Positions 34,943 to 43,120 of a stretch of DNA of 64,000 nucleotides are shown here, in pieces. A program made the position numbers and the translations under genes. The number at the start of each line of letters is the position of its first letter. Positions within the stretch are counted from its first letter, which is position 1. The stretch is taken from positions 183,108-247,107 of the forward strand of contig NZ_NUZU01000037.1 in the NCBI RefSeq assembly GCF_002567005.1, read 5' to 3'. The stretch is from Bacillus sp. AFS073361. GTDB taxonomy: Bacteria > Bacillota > Bacilli > Bacillales > Cytobacillaceae. The notes under the pieces were generated by a model, which saw only the letters and a list, made by a program, of their open reading frames with translations, did no database searches and was not told where the DNA came from.

Positions 34943-35731
34943 ATGGATTTAGCTCTTTTACTGGAATACGGCTGGGTGTTAATAATCTTGGTGGCATTAG
35001 AAGGTCTCTTAGCCGCAGATAACGCGCTAGTGCTCGCGATTATGGTGAAACAATTACCTGAAGATAAACGTAAGAAGGCATTATTTTACGGTTTGGCAGG
35101 TGCCTTTGTGTTCCGCTTTGCTTCCTTATTTGTGATTTCGTTTCTTGTGGATGTGTGGCAAGTTCAAGCCATTGGTGCTCTTTATTTGCTGTTCATGGCA
35201 GGTAATCATATTTTCCGCAAGGTGGTCATTAAAGGGAAGGAAGAAGATAAAGAGGAGAGGGCAGGGGCAAAAAAGAGCAACTTTTGGGTGACTGTATTAA
35301 AAGTTGAAGTGGCCGACATTGCGTTTGCCGTTGATTCGATCCTTGCTGCTGTCGCAATGGCCGTTGCCCTGCCAAACACACCGCTTCCAAATATCGGTGG
35401 TCTGGATGGTGGTAAATTTTTAGTAATCTTTGCTGGAGGGGTAATTGGTTTAATTATTATGCGCTTTGCAGCGAATCAGTTTGTGAATTTATTGGAAAAA
35501 AGACCAGGTTTAGAAATTGCTGCATTTACAATTGTGGGCTGGGTTGGAGTGAAGCTTGCCGTCTACACGTTATCACATCCTATGTTAGCGATTTTAAGTG
35601 AAGATTTTGCGCATTCAACAGTTTGGAAAGTAACCTTTTATGTTGTATTAGTAGGTATCGCCGCAGCCGGCTGGTTTTTCTCAAAAGATAAAAGCGTAGA
35701 ACCAGTGCGAGAAGAACCCAAGACACTATAA
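34943..35731 (+). CDS. ykoY: TerC-family metal exporter (YkoY-like)
   Basis: A 262-residue protein with about seven to eight membrane helices of the TerC family, which exports Mn2+ and helps metallate secreted proteins. The conserved acidic sites are LEGLLAADNALVLA in the first helix and EVADIAFAVDSILAAVA in the middle. ATG 34943 has AAGGAGG 8 bases upstream; the earlier in-frame TTG 34910 lies before that site. Control by the Mn-sensing riboswitch directly upstream matches the expected export role. Confidence 0.95.
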   Translation: MDLALLLEYGWVLIILVALEGLLAADNALVLAIMVKQLPEDKRKKALFYGLAGAFVFRFASLFVISFLVDVWQVQAIGALYLLFMAGNHIFRKVVIKGKEEDKEERAGAKKSNFWVTVLKVEVADIAFAVDSILAAVAMAVALPNTPLPNIGGLDGGKFLVIFAGGVIGLIIMRFAANQFVNLLEKRPGLEIAAFTIVGWVGVKLAVYTLSHPMLAILSEDFAHSTVWKVTFYVVLVGIAAAGWFFSKDKSVEPVREEPKTL

Positions 35732-35750
35732 TTATTTTTCACCTTCATAG

Positions 35751-35781
35751 GAAAGGCGGACTCAACCAAAGCTGCCTTTCT
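35751..35781 (+). terminator. Probable terminator after ykoY
   Basis: GAAAGGCGG pairs with GCTGCCTTTC with one mismatch around ACTCAACCAAA. The T run is weak. Confidence 0.45.
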
Positions 35782-35889
35782 TATGGCTTTTTTACATACC
35801 ATTGTAAGGTTAAAAGTTGTAGAAGTTGAAACAATGAGCAACCTATAAAGTATAATCAAAAATCCAATTTTCTAGAGAGGTTTGTATTG

Positions 35890-36561
35890 ATGAAATTAAA
35901 AACATATCTTATAATCGCCTTTAGCCTGAGTGTTGTTTCCATTATTGGCTTTAGTCTGATATCCTTATTAATAAGTGACCAAAAAATCATTCATTTTGAT
36001 CGTATCGTAATCGACGCTGTTCAAGATATGGAAACACCGTTTCTTACATCTGTAATGAAATTCTTTACGTTTATTGGTTCGGCTCCATTTGTCATTGTTC
36101 TTAGCCTTTTTCTTTTACTTTTTCTCTATAAAGTGCTCCATCATCGCTTAGAATTAATCTTATTTGTAGCGGCCATTGTGGGTTCAGCGATATTAAATGG
36201 AATTTTAAAGAATTTTTTTCAACGCGTACGCCCTGAGTTTCATCGCTTAATTGAAATTGAAGGTTTTAGTTTCCCAAGCGGTCATGCAATGAATGCTTTT
36301 ACGGTCTATGGAATTATTACCTTCTTATTATGGCGGCATATTACAAGTGCGTTAGGAAGATGGGCACTAATCTTTGTAAGCATGGTGATGATTTTAGCCA
36401 TTGGCATCAGTCGAATCTATTTAGGTGTCCATTATCCCAGTGATATCATGGGTGGATATTTCGCAAGCGCCTTTTGGATTACAACAGCTATTATATTTTT
36501 CCAGTATTATCAGGTTAAGCGTTATAATAAAAGACAACGACGTGAAAAGAATATTACCTAA
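35890..36561 (+). CDS. PAP2-family membrane phosphatase
   Basis: A 223-residue membrane phosphatase of the PAP2 family, which removes phosphate from lipids such as phosphatidic acid or undecaprenyl diphosphate at the outer face. The three signature blocks are complete: KNFFQRVRP, FPSGHAMNAF with the His, and SRIYLGVHYPSD. Six membrane helices are expected. ATG 35890 follows GAGAGG by 9 bases; TTG 35887 is the alternative. pssA follows 20 bp downstream, so a lipid-metabolism pair is likely. Confidence 0.92.
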   Translation: MKLKTYLIIAFSLSVVSIIGFSLISLLISDQKIIHFDRIVIDAVQDMETPFLTSVMKFFTFIGSAPFVIVLSLFLLLFLYKVLHHRLELILFVAAIVGSAILNGILKNFFQRVRPEFHRLIEIEGFSFPSGHAMNAFTVYGIITFLLWRHITSALGRWALIFVSMVMILAIGISRIYLGVHYPSDIMGGYFASAFWITTAIIFFQYYQVKRYNKRQRREKNIT

Positions 36562-36580
36562 ATTTCCTATCTAGTATGGA

Positions 36581-37291
36581 GTGATACATATTATCAGAAA
36601 CAGTATTCCTAATTTATTTACCATTTCTAATTTGTTTTTCGGATATTTATCCATCATGTATTCCGCCCAGGGGGATTACAAAAATGCTGCCATTTTAATA
36701 TTAATAGGGATGATGCTCGACAGTATGGATGGCAGGATTGCACGAATGTTACGAGTGGATAGTGAGTTGGGGAAAGAGTTAGATTCGTTAGCAGATGTGG
36801 TAACTTTTGGTGTTGCACCGGCAATGATGGCTTATTATTCCTATTTCTCAGAGTTTGGTGTGGCAGGGATGGCCATTTCAGGATTATTTCCTTTATTCGG
36901 AGCCTACCGATTAGCCCGGTTTAATATTAATGCTGTTAAATCTTCAAATCATTATTTTACCGGTGTTCCCATCACTGCAGGGGGAGGATTACTAACACTA
37001 CTTACCTTATTCCAAGGTAAAATGCCAGAGTTCATTTTGCCCATTGCCTTTTTTATCATCTGTTATTTAATGGTGAGCACGATAAAAATTCCAAGCTTGA
37101 AAGATGTCCCATTACCCAAATACGGAATTATCGTCACGCTTTTCCTAGGGTATGCGATATACCTCGTCTTCAAAAAAGAGCAGCATCGCTTTCCGTATTT
37201 CATCTATGTGGCAATCCCGCTGTACATAGCTTTTATCATTTTCCAATTAGTAAGAAGAAAGAGAAAAAGTAATGGTGGAATAAAAAAATAA
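36581..37291 (+). CDS. pssA: CDP-diacylglycerol-serine O-phosphatidyltransferase
   Basis: A 236-residue membrane enzyme making phosphatidylserine from CDP-diacylglycerol and serine. The CDP-alcohol phosphotransferase motif D-x2-DG-x2-AR-x8-G-x3-D-x3-D is complete (DSMDGRIARMLRVDSELGKE through LDSLAD). The start is unclear: GTG 36581 lacks a clean site, while a GGAGTG lies just before a possible ATT start at 36590 (reading IRNSIPNLFTISN). It is somewhat longer than B. subtilis PssA, with extra helices and a basic tail. It is probably cotranscribed with the PAP2 gene; a decarboxylase (psd) is not in the window. Confidence 0.92.
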   Translation: MIHIIRNSIPNLFTISNLFFGYLSIMYSAQGDYKNAAILILIGMMLDSMDGRIARMLRVDSELGKELDSLADVVTFGVAPAMMAYYSYFSEFGVAGMAISGLFPLFGAYRLARFNINAVKSSNHYFTGVPITAGGGLLTLLTLFQGKMPEFILPIAFFIICYLMVSTIKIPSLKDVPLPKYGIIVTLFLGYAIYLVFKKEQHRFPYFIYVAIPLYIAFIIFQLVRRKRKSNGGIKK

Positions 37292-37296
37292 GAACA

Positions 37297-37353
37297 AAAA
37301 AAGGGTGTCAGATACCATGTGAATTCTTCACATGGTGCCTGACACCTTTTTAT
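37297..37353. terminator. Very long bidirectional hairpin containing the GGTGCCTGACACC repeat
   Basis: GGGTGTCAGATACCATGTGAA pairs with TTCACATGGTGCCTGACACC over about 24 bp with one mismatch, with A and T runs on either side. It separates the convergent pssA and qoxD genes. Its right arm holds the 13-mer GGTGCCTGACACC (37334-37346), also present inside the molybdenum hydroxylase gene. Confidence 0.9.
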
Positions 37354-37647
37354 TTACATTCCGAAAGACATAACCCAGATTGAACCAGCAACGGTTACGA
37401 AGGCGATGAAGAATCCGTAAGCGACGTTGATGATTTGGGATTTGCCGTCTTCTCCTTCGTTCATATGCATGAACATATATAGCTGAAGGGCAGCCTGGAT
37501 TACAGCTAAAGAGCCGATAATCCAGAGTATTGTTTTAAATGGAAGATTGGTTTTCAGTGCTACGCCAAGTGCGGCGAAGGTTAGTACTAATGACATAATA
37601 AAACCTAACACATGCGTAAGTGGAAATCCTTTTGTATTTTTAGCCAT
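37354..37647 (-). CDS. qoxD: Quinol oxidase aa3 subunit IV
   Basis: A 97-residue protein with three membrane helices and the family stretch FPLTHVLGFIMSLVLTFAALGV. It helps assembly of the CuB site in aa3-600 oxidases. The gene touches the stop of qoxC (no gap) and ends the operon. The B. subtilis homologue is longer (about 124 residues); this one lacks part of the N terminus found there but has a proper start. Confidence 0.92.
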   Translation of the reverse strand: MAKNTKGFPLTHVLGFIMSLVLTFAALGVALKTNLPFKTILWIIGSLAVIQAALQLYMFMHMNEGEDGKSQIINVAYGFFIAFVTVAGSIWVMSFGM

Positions 37648-38253
37648 TTATGCCACCATCCTTGCTAAATACACAAATGTGAAAATGAAAATCCAGACAA
37701 CATCTAAAAAGTGCCAATATAGACCGATGATAAAAGTTTTACGAGCAGTAACAGGTGTTAACCCTCGTTTTAGTATTTGGATAATAACCATAGTCGCCCA
37801 GCCAATACCCATACTCACGTGCAGACCGTGTGTTCCAAGTAATACAAAGAAGCTAGAGAGGAAAGCACTTGTTTGCATGGTAGCTCCTTCATGAACATAA
37901 TGGATAAATTCTGTGATCTCCATGAACACGAACCCAGCACCAAGGAGAAGGGTAATGATAAACCATAACAATAATCCATTCCGGTTATGACGGCGCATCT
38001 CATAAATGGCAAGACCGCAAGTAAAACTACTAGTTAATAAAAGGATCGTTTCGACCATAACATCTTTTATTTCAAAAAGGTCCTTTGGAGTTGGACCTCC
38101 AGCATATCTCGCACTAAGGACAGAAAATACCGCAAAGAGAGTCCCAAAGAGAATAATCTCCGCTCCTAGGAAAATCCAGAAACCGAGAATATTCATTCGG
38201 TTCTGTTCTGTTTGATATTCGAGTGGTAAGGCAGTGTTTACATTAGCTGACAT
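37648..38253 (-). CDS. qoxC: Quinol oxidase aa3 subunit III
   Basis: A 201-residue, five-helix subunit of the cytochrome c oxidase III type. EQNRMNILGFWIFLGAEIILFGTLF and HEGATMQTSAFLSSFFVLLGTHGLHV are the family's conserved stretches. Its start lies 11 bp inside the end of qoxB. It stabilises the proton-pumping core rather than binding metals. Confidence 0.95.
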   Translation of the reverse strand: MSANVNTALPLEYQTEQNRMNILGFWIFLGAEIILFGTLFAVFSVLSARYAGGPTPKDLFEIKDVMVETILLLTSSFTCGLAIYEMRRHNRNGLLLWFIITLLLGAGFVFMEITEFIHYVHEGATMQTSAFLSSFFVLLGTHGLHVSMGIGWATMVIIQILKRGLTPVTARKTFIIGLYWHFLDVVWIFIFTFVYLARMVA

Positions 38254-40219
38254 GGCTGTTCCCCCCTTTATCGACGTTACGCCATGCTTTTTCCGTTTCC
38301 TTTATTTCGTCAACATGAACATGGAAACCATCGTTGTAATCGAATGAACGAATGATTAACCCAATAAGTATTCCAACAGTGGCTACAAGAGCCGCAATTT
38401 TCCATTCAAAGACTAGGAAGAAACCAGCAATGCCAAAGATTACGCCCATATAGATTGGTAAGCCGGAATTACTTGGCATATGGATTTCTTCAATTTCTTC
38501 GTCTTTCAACGTCAATCCTTCGTTATTCTTTTTCATATACCAGAAGCTATCAACAGATTTCACTTCAGGCAATTTCGCAAAATTATAGAATGGAGGAGGT
38601 GAAGCAGTTGCCCACTCTAGCGTTCTTGCATCCCATGGATCGTTTGAAATATTACGGTCTGCATAGCGTGCACTCCAATAAATGTTATAGCAAAGTGCGC
38701 CAAAGCCGATTGCTAAGATAACTGCACCAATAGTAGATAATAGGAATAATGGTGCATAGCCAGATTCAGCAGAATAAGTGTACGAACGACGCACCGCACC
38801 ATCTAATCCTAGGAAGAACATTGGCATAAACGTTAAGTTAAATCCAATGGTAAAGAACCAAAAATGTATTTTACCAATTTTCTCATTGAGCATATGGCCG
38901 AACATTTTTGGCCACCAGTAATAAAGTCCAGCAAATACCGCAAACACAACACCAGGAATTAACACATAGTGAAAGTGAGCGACAAGGAATAGGGTGTTGT
39001 GGTATTGGTAATCGGCCGCGCCCATTGCGAGCATAACGCCAGTTACACCACCGATGATAAAGCATGGAATGAATGCAAGTGCCCAAAGCATCGCAGTGGA
39101 AAACTCAATTCGACCTTTTCTCATCGTGAATAACCAGTTAAACATTTTGACACCCGTTGGAATAGCAATCATCATCGTCGTAATGGAGAAAACGGAGTTA
39201 ACTCCTGGTCCAGCTCCCATTGTAAAGAAGTGGTGGACCCAAACGAGCATACTTAAAAACGCAATACCAACAATCGAGAAAACCATAGATTTATAGCCAA
39301 AAAGCATTTTTCTTGAAAATGTTGAAATAACTTCAGAAAACATTCCAAATGCGGGTAGGACAACGATATATACCTCAGGGTGACCCCATAACCAGAAAAG
39401 GTTAGCCCACATCATATCCATACCGCCACCCGCTAAGGTGAAGAAATGGGTTCCAAAGATCCGGTCAAACGTCATTAATGCAAGTGCAACCGTGAAAATT
39501 GGGAATGAAGCAACAATAATCACCGAAGCAATGAATGAAGTCCAAGTAAACATTGGCATTCTCATCAGTGTCATGCCTTTTGTTCTCATTTTTAAGATAG
39601 TGACAATAAAATTTATACCCGTCATCAGGGTACCAATCCCAGCAATTTGCAGGGCAATCGCATAATAGTTATTCCCGATTCCAGGAGTAAATTCTTTACC
39701 TGCAAGAGGGAAGTATGCAGTCCAACCAGCATCTGGAGAACCACCGACAACAAACGAAATATTAAACAGCATCGCACCACTAAAGAACAGCCAGAAGCTT
39801 AACGCGTTAAGTTGTGGGAATGCGACGTCACGAGCACCGATTTGCAGTGGGATTACCACGTTCATTAAGCCAATTAATAATGGCATTGCTGCAAACAAAA
39901 TCATAATGACACCGTGTGTAGTGAAAATTTCATTGTAATGTTGCGCATCTAAAAATTTCATTTCTGGACGTGAGGTTTGAGCCTTCATTAAGAGGCCGTC
40001 CACACCGCCACGGAAAAACATTAATACACCAGAGAGGATATACATAATCCCAATTCGTTTATGATCAACGGTTGTTAACCATTCTCTCCAGAGCCATTTC
40101 CATTTTTTTAAATAGGTAACCCCAGCCACAATTCCGATCATTGTTAAGAGAATAGCAATCTGAGAACCTAGTATTAATGGGTTGCCAACAATAAAAAAGT
40201 CATGCCAATTAATGTTCAT
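38243..40219 (-). CDS. qoxB: Quinol oxidase aa3 subunit I
   Basis: The catalytic, proton-pumping subunit of menaquinol oxidase aa3-600, about 658 residues. Heme and copper ligands are visible in IFTTHGVIMILF (low-spin heme), WGHPEVYIVVLPAFG (CuB His and crosslinked Tyr), VWVHHFFTMG (CuB His pair) and FLVAHFHYVLIPG (heme a3 and a). The overall sequence follows B. subtilis QoxB closely, including WREWLTTVDHKRIGIMYI at the start. ATG 40219 has GGAGGTGAG upstream, inside the end of qoxA. Confidence 0.97.
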   Translation of the reverse strand: MNINWHDFFIVGNPLILGSQIAILLTMIGIVAGVTYLKKWKWLWREWLTTVDHKRIGIMYILSGVLMFFRGGVDGLLMKAQTSRPEMKFLDAQHYNEIFTTHGVIMILFAAMPLLIGLMNVVIPLQIGARDVAFPQLNALSFWLFFSGAMLFNISFVVGGSPDAGWTAYFPLAGKEFTPGIGNNYYAIALQIAGIGTLMTGINFIVTILKMRTKGMTLMRMPMFTWTSFIASVIIVASFPIFTVALALMTFDRIFGTHFFTLAGGGMDMMWANLFWLWGHPEVYIVVLPAFGMFSEVISTFSRKMLFGYKSMVFSIVGIAFLSMLVWVHHFFTMGAGPGVNSVFSITTMMIAIPTGVKMFNWLFTMRKGRIEFSTAMLWALAFIPCFIIGGVTGVMLAMGAADYQYHNTLFLVAHFHYVLIPGVVFAVFAGLYYWWPKMFGHMLNEKIGKIHFWFFTIGFNLTFMPMFFLGLDGAVRRSYTYSAESGYAPLFLLSTIGAVILAIGFGALCYNIYWSARYADRNISNDPWDARTLEWATASPPPFYNFAKLPEVKSVDSFWYMKKNNEGLTLKDEEIEEIHMPSNSGLPIYMGVIFGIAGFFLVFEWKIAALVATVGILIGLIIRSFDYNDGFHVHVDEIKETEKAWRNVDKGGNSHVS

Positions 40220-41195
40220 TGTGCTCACCTCCATCTGATTTTTCACTCTTGTCCATGCTTTCCATACCTTCCATGTCCATAGAATGACTATTTGTTTCTT
40301 TTTCTTTGAAAATCTTTCCTTTTACGCCATGTACTTCGTACAATTCAGGATTTGTATAAGTTTTAGAATTCATATCCGCATGGTTTACCCAGGCAAGATG
40401 TGTTCCAATAAATGTTTCACGTCCTAAGTGTGTAGGCTTAAGAAGTTGATTGTATTTCTTTTCTGTTAACTTAGGAGCAGTTTCTTTAACTTCTTTTACC
40501 CATTTTTCAAAGGCTTGGGGGGATTTTGCTTCAACCGTAAATTCCATTTCAGCATAGCCCTTACCGTTAAAGTTTGTATTTCTTCCTAAAAATTCACCAG
40601 GCTTGTCAGCTGTAAGGTACAGCTCTGTCTCCATCTTGTTCATGGTATACTTTTGACCGCCTAAAGCAGGAACCCAGAATGACTGCATTGTACCTGCAGA
40701 AGTTAACTTAAACTGCACAGGTGTGCCAGCAGGAATATTCACGTAGTTCACAGTTTCAATCCCTTGTTCAGGGTAGCTAAAAATCCACTTCCAATCGGCA
40801 GAAGTCACATTAATGGTAATTGGTTTTTTATTTTCATATCCAGCAGGTACTTTTTCTAACTTATAGATTGTATTAACAGTAGGAATCGTTAAAGCAATTA
40901 CAATAAGAATAGGAATGACAGTCCAAATTATTTCTAATTTTGTGCTTCCATGTTCTTCAGGTGGTTCGTAATCTGCATTTTCAGGCTTAGCCCGATATTT
41001 CCAGATAATATATCCAAATAAACCAAAAACAACGACAACCACTAGCAACATAAAAATAAGTGACCAGTTAATTAAATCTAGAATGTCACGTGCGGCAGGT
41101 CCTTTTGGATCAAAGACGACCATATTCGTACATCCGCTTAAAAGCATAGTTGGTACTAAAGCTAACAGTGGAATTAAGTAGCTTTTTTTAAACAT
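40209..41195 (-). CDS. qoxA: Quinol oxidase aa3 subunit II, lipoprotein
   Basis: A 328-residue subunit II with a lipoprotein signal (LLSGC lipobox), two membrane helices (about 40-62 and 85-107) and an external cupredoxin-like domain. The CuA ligands (C-x3-C with His and Met) are missing: the equivalent stretch reads GEFLGRNTNFNGKGYAEMEF. The enzyme therefore takes electrons from menaquinol, not cytochrome c. The C-terminal tail is rich in His, Met, Asp and Ser. ATG 41195 follows GGGAG. First gene of qoxABCD. Confidence 0.95.
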   Translation of the reverse strand: MFKKSYLIPLLALVPTMLLSGCTNMVVFDPKGPAARDILDLINWSLIFMLLVVVVVFGLFGYIIWKYRAKPENADYEPPEEHGSTKLEIIWTVIPILIVIALTIPTVNTIYKLEKVPAGYENKKPITINVTSADWKWIFSYPEQGIETVNYVNIPAGTPVQFKLTSAGTMQSFWVPALGGQKYTMNKMETELYLTADKPGEFLGRNTNFNGKGYAEMEFTVEAKSPQAFEKWVKEVKETAPKLTEKKYNQLLKPTHLGRETFIGTHLAWVNHADMNSKTYTNPELYEVHGVKGKIFKEKETNSHSMDMEGMESMDKSEKSDGGEHNEH

Positions 41196-41229
41196 GAATT
41201 TTTCTCCCTTCCAAATGTTCACTTTTACG

Positions 41230-41258
41230 ATTATAATCGTGAAACCTTTCACAAACAA
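41230..41258 (-). promoter_or_regulatory. qox promoter with Rex/Fnr-like operator between -35 and -10
   Basis: On the minus strand TTGTTT (41258-41253), a 17-bp spacer and TATAAT (41235-41230) form the promoter. TTGTGAA-AGGT-TTCACGA (41254-41237) fills the spacer. It fits Rex (TTGTGAA-N4-TTCACAA) and Fnr (TGTGA-N6-TCACA) with one mismatch. The position suggests repression when NADH is high or oxygen low. Confidence 0.6.
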
Positions 41259-41566
41259 GACTGAATTACTTCTTTTTTTGCTTCCATGTACTGATTAAGC
41301 CTAATTTAAATTAGTTATTATTTAATAGTAATTAGTCCGTTAGTCTTTTCTAAAACCTATATTAACAATAATGCTGTGATGTTTATACACGTTTTTCGAT
41401 TAATTTGTGACAAATTTGTTAAGGTTTTAAAATTCCTATCGAGGAAAAGAATGTATGTAAATTTTTACCTGGTAAATTAAGTATTTTTAGTTCAAAACTA
41501 ATCATTGTCTATTTTTGCAAAAAAGTGGGATAATACGTAGGAATACATAGATGAGGAGAGCCAAAA
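41259..41566. other. Intergenic region between qoxA and the HesB-like gene
   Basis: About 300 AT-rich bases with no reading frame that has a ribosome site. GATAATACG near 41529 is a fair -10 for the plus-strand gene. Apart from the qox operator at its edge, no riboswitch motif or strong palindrome was seen. Confidence 0.4.
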
Positions 41567-41869
41567 ATGAAGGTAAAAGTGAATCGTAATGCAGCAAAAG
41601 CTTTGAAAAAAATGTTAGAACAAGAAGAAGCACAAGGAAAACTTTTTCGTGTGTATGTCACAAGTATTCATGGTGACCATGCCCATTATGATTTAAAGCT
41701 TGATACACCAACAGAAAATGATGTTGTCGTCACAAGCGATAAAGAAATTGATTTCATTATTGATAAAAATGACCCAAACCTAAATAGTATTTGGATTCAA
41801 TATTTCCAATTACCGAAAGAAGAGTGGCTGATTACTAACCCAACCATGGGTGTCCATCACCATCATTAA
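41567..41869 (+). CDS. HesB/IscA-fold protein without cysteines (YneR-like)
   Basis: A 100-residue protein of the HesB/YadR/YfhF-like fold: a short N-terminal helix with KVNRNAAKALKKML, then beta strands with YDLKLDTP and DFIIDKNDPNLNSIWIQYF. The three cysteines that hold iron-sulfur clusters in IscA proteins are absent, so a cluster-carrier role is unlikely. The natural C terminus is GVHHHH, a four-His tail. GGAG precedes the ATG. The function is unknown in related bacilli as well. Confidence 0.75.
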   Translation: MKVKVNRNAAKALKKMLEQEEAQGKLFRVYVTSIHGDHAHYDLKLDTPTENDVVVTSDKEIDFIIDKNDPNLNSIWIQYFQLPKEEWLITNPTMGVHHHH

Positions 41870-41881
41870 TAGCACCACATT

Positions 41882-41912
41882 AAAACGCTTGTTTTTGACA
41901 GGCGTTTTTTTA
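41882..41912 (+). terminator. Terminator after the HesB-like gene
   Basis: AAAACGCTTG pairs with CAGGCGTTTT with a minor mismatch around TTTTTGA, ending in a T run. Confidence 0.8.
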
Positions 41913-42002
41913 TTATTGTTATTTTCTTAAAACTTGAAATAATTAGTAATTGTTTCATATAATCAATTACCATGAACAATCGTAAGTAATTTCATACTAA
42001 TA

Positions 42003-42132
42003 AAAGGAGTGTGCATATGATTTAATCACAAAACAAGTTTACCCTTCTACAATCATAGAAGGGAAATCTTTTGCAATAAGTCTTTATGATATTGGAGATA
42101 AACACTCTAGTCACTTCTTATTTCGAGGGTAA
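42003..42132 (+). other. Possible gene remnant with strong ribosome site
   Basis: AAAGGAG stands 8 bases before ATG 42017, but the frame stops after two codons (ATG ATT TAA). Shifting by one base opens a frame of about 38 codons reading DLITKQVYPSTIIEGKSFA, which runs to 42132 and overlaps the end of the convergent Hsp20-like gene. A hairpin, CCCTTCT/AGAAGGG (about 42040-42062), lies within and could end the minus-strand operon. It is either a decayed gene start or chance. Confidence 0.3.
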
Positions 42133-42518
42133 GATAAATGAAGTAGTCCATTATTAATTTGTGAATGTATTAAATGAGCCTGTGTTGGTTCAGGTAGGTC
42201 AATTACTCGTTCAAAATCACCATATTCGCGTTCTCTCTTCATTTCCATTTCTAATGGTAAAACAGGTTTTATTCTGCCATTAATTTTTAAATGATTATTT
42301 GAAATTAAGCTAAGCGAAACATCTTCTGGATTTACCCCAGGTATTTCAAAAATAATAAAGTTATAATAATCATTTTGGTATAAGTCAAATTTTGGATTAA
42401 GCGATACTTCTCTAAAAAATTCATCTGGTTGTTTTTGCTTTAGTACGCTAGACCAAAAATTGCTCTCTCTATACTCGTTAGTAATCTCTAGCCATCTTCT
42501 CATTTTTTCTATATCCAT
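42111..42518 (-). CDS. Hsp20/alpha-crystallin-like protein, sporulation context
   Basis: A 135-residue protein with a shortened N-terminal helix and an alpha-crystallin domain (about 45-130): NDYYNFIIFEIPGVNPEDVSLSL is the opening strand pattern and ERVIDLPEPTQAHLIHSQINNGLLHLSYPR the closing one. The last has the L-x-Y form of the C-terminal strand. AAAGGAG precedes the ATG. It is the third gene of a minus-strand operon behind two GerPF-like proteins and a sigma-K-like promoter, so a role in spore coat assembly like CotP/CotM is a fair inference. Confidence 0.75.
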   Translation of the reverse strand: MDIEKMRRWLEITNEYRESNFWSSVLKQKQPDEFFREVSLNPKFDLYQNDYYNFIIFEIPGVNPEDVSLSLISNNHLKINGRIKPVLPLEMEMKREREYGDFERVIDLPEPTQAHLIHSQINNGLLHLSYPRNKK

Positions 42519-42530
42519 ATTGCTGCTCCT

Positions 42531-42773
42531 TTAAATTTGATTAGCTATAGGCATAGATGGGTTAGCTATTTGATCCTGATCACTAATATCTGTATCTATA
42601 TTGCCTGAGGACATTAAAGAAGTGGCTGGTGATAAATCACCTAAAGTGAAATTTGCTCCCACAAATTTACTATTTGCAGTATGGCTGTTATGCACAGTAG
42701 GACCGATATCAACATTCCCGTTTTGGGTGGCTCCATTTATCTTGAAATTTAAAATATTTATTTGATATGGCAT
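42531..42773 (-). CDS. GerPA/GerPF-family spore protein
   Basis: An 80-residue protein of the GerPA/GerPF type, needed in other bacilli for germinants to pass the spore coat. The motif region is [20 protein letters not shown] followed by [19 protein letters not shown]. The C-terminal third is low-complexity and acidic. AGGAG precedes the ATG. It is a close paralogue of the next upstream gene (20 bp gap), sharing the HNS.TANSK pattern, and probably arose by tandem duplication. Confidence 0.78.
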   Translation of the reverse strand: MPYQINILNFKINGATQNGNVDIGPTVHNSHTANSKFVGANFTLGDLSPATSLMSSGNIDTDISDQDQIANPSMPIANQI

Positions 42774-42793
42774 ATCAGATAACTCCTATAATT

Positions 42794-43063
42794 TTAGATT
42801 GGTGGTACAGGTTGAATTGGTGTATTGACATTAGTAGAATCAGTAGTTCCAATAGAGGTTTGATCATTAACGTCTGGATCATTTAACAGGTTTTCCATCA
42901 TTGCCTCAGTTGGTGAAGTATCTCCATATGAAGCATTAATTCCTTGTAATTTACTATTGGCTGTGGGACTGTTATGAGATGCTTCCCCTATAGTTATGGA
43001 GCCATTGCCCGAAATACTGTTTATTTTTAGATAATATAAATTGATAACAACCGATGGCATCAT
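42794..43063 (-). CDS. GerPA/GerPF-family spore protein
   Basis: An 89-residue paralogue of the following gene. It has VVINLYYLKINSISGNGSIT and GEASHNSPTANSKLQGIN in the conserved core, then a Thr/Asn/Pro-rich tail ending PIQPVPPI. GAAAGGTG precedes the ATG. First gene of the three-gene unit behind the sigma-K-like promoter at 43093-43120, in line with mother-cell expression as known for gerP operons. Confidence 0.78.
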   Translation of the reverse strand: MMPSVVINLYYLKINSISGNGSITIGEASHNSPTANSKLQGINASYGDTSPTEAMMENLLNDPDVNDQTSIGTTDSTNVNTPIQPVPPI

Positions 43064-43092
43064 TAAACACCTTTCTATTCTTGGCTTATGGG

Positions 43093-43120
43093 TACTATAT
43101 GCAATAGAGCGCCTATAGGT
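43093..43120 (-). promoter_or_regulatory. Sigma-K-like promoter of the GerPF/Hsp20 operon
   Basis: On the minus strand ACC (43120-43118), a 16-bp spacer and CATATAGTA (43101-43093) match the sigma-K pattern AC-N16/17-CATANNNTA. The predicted start lies about 25 bp before the first gene. Confidence 0.65.
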
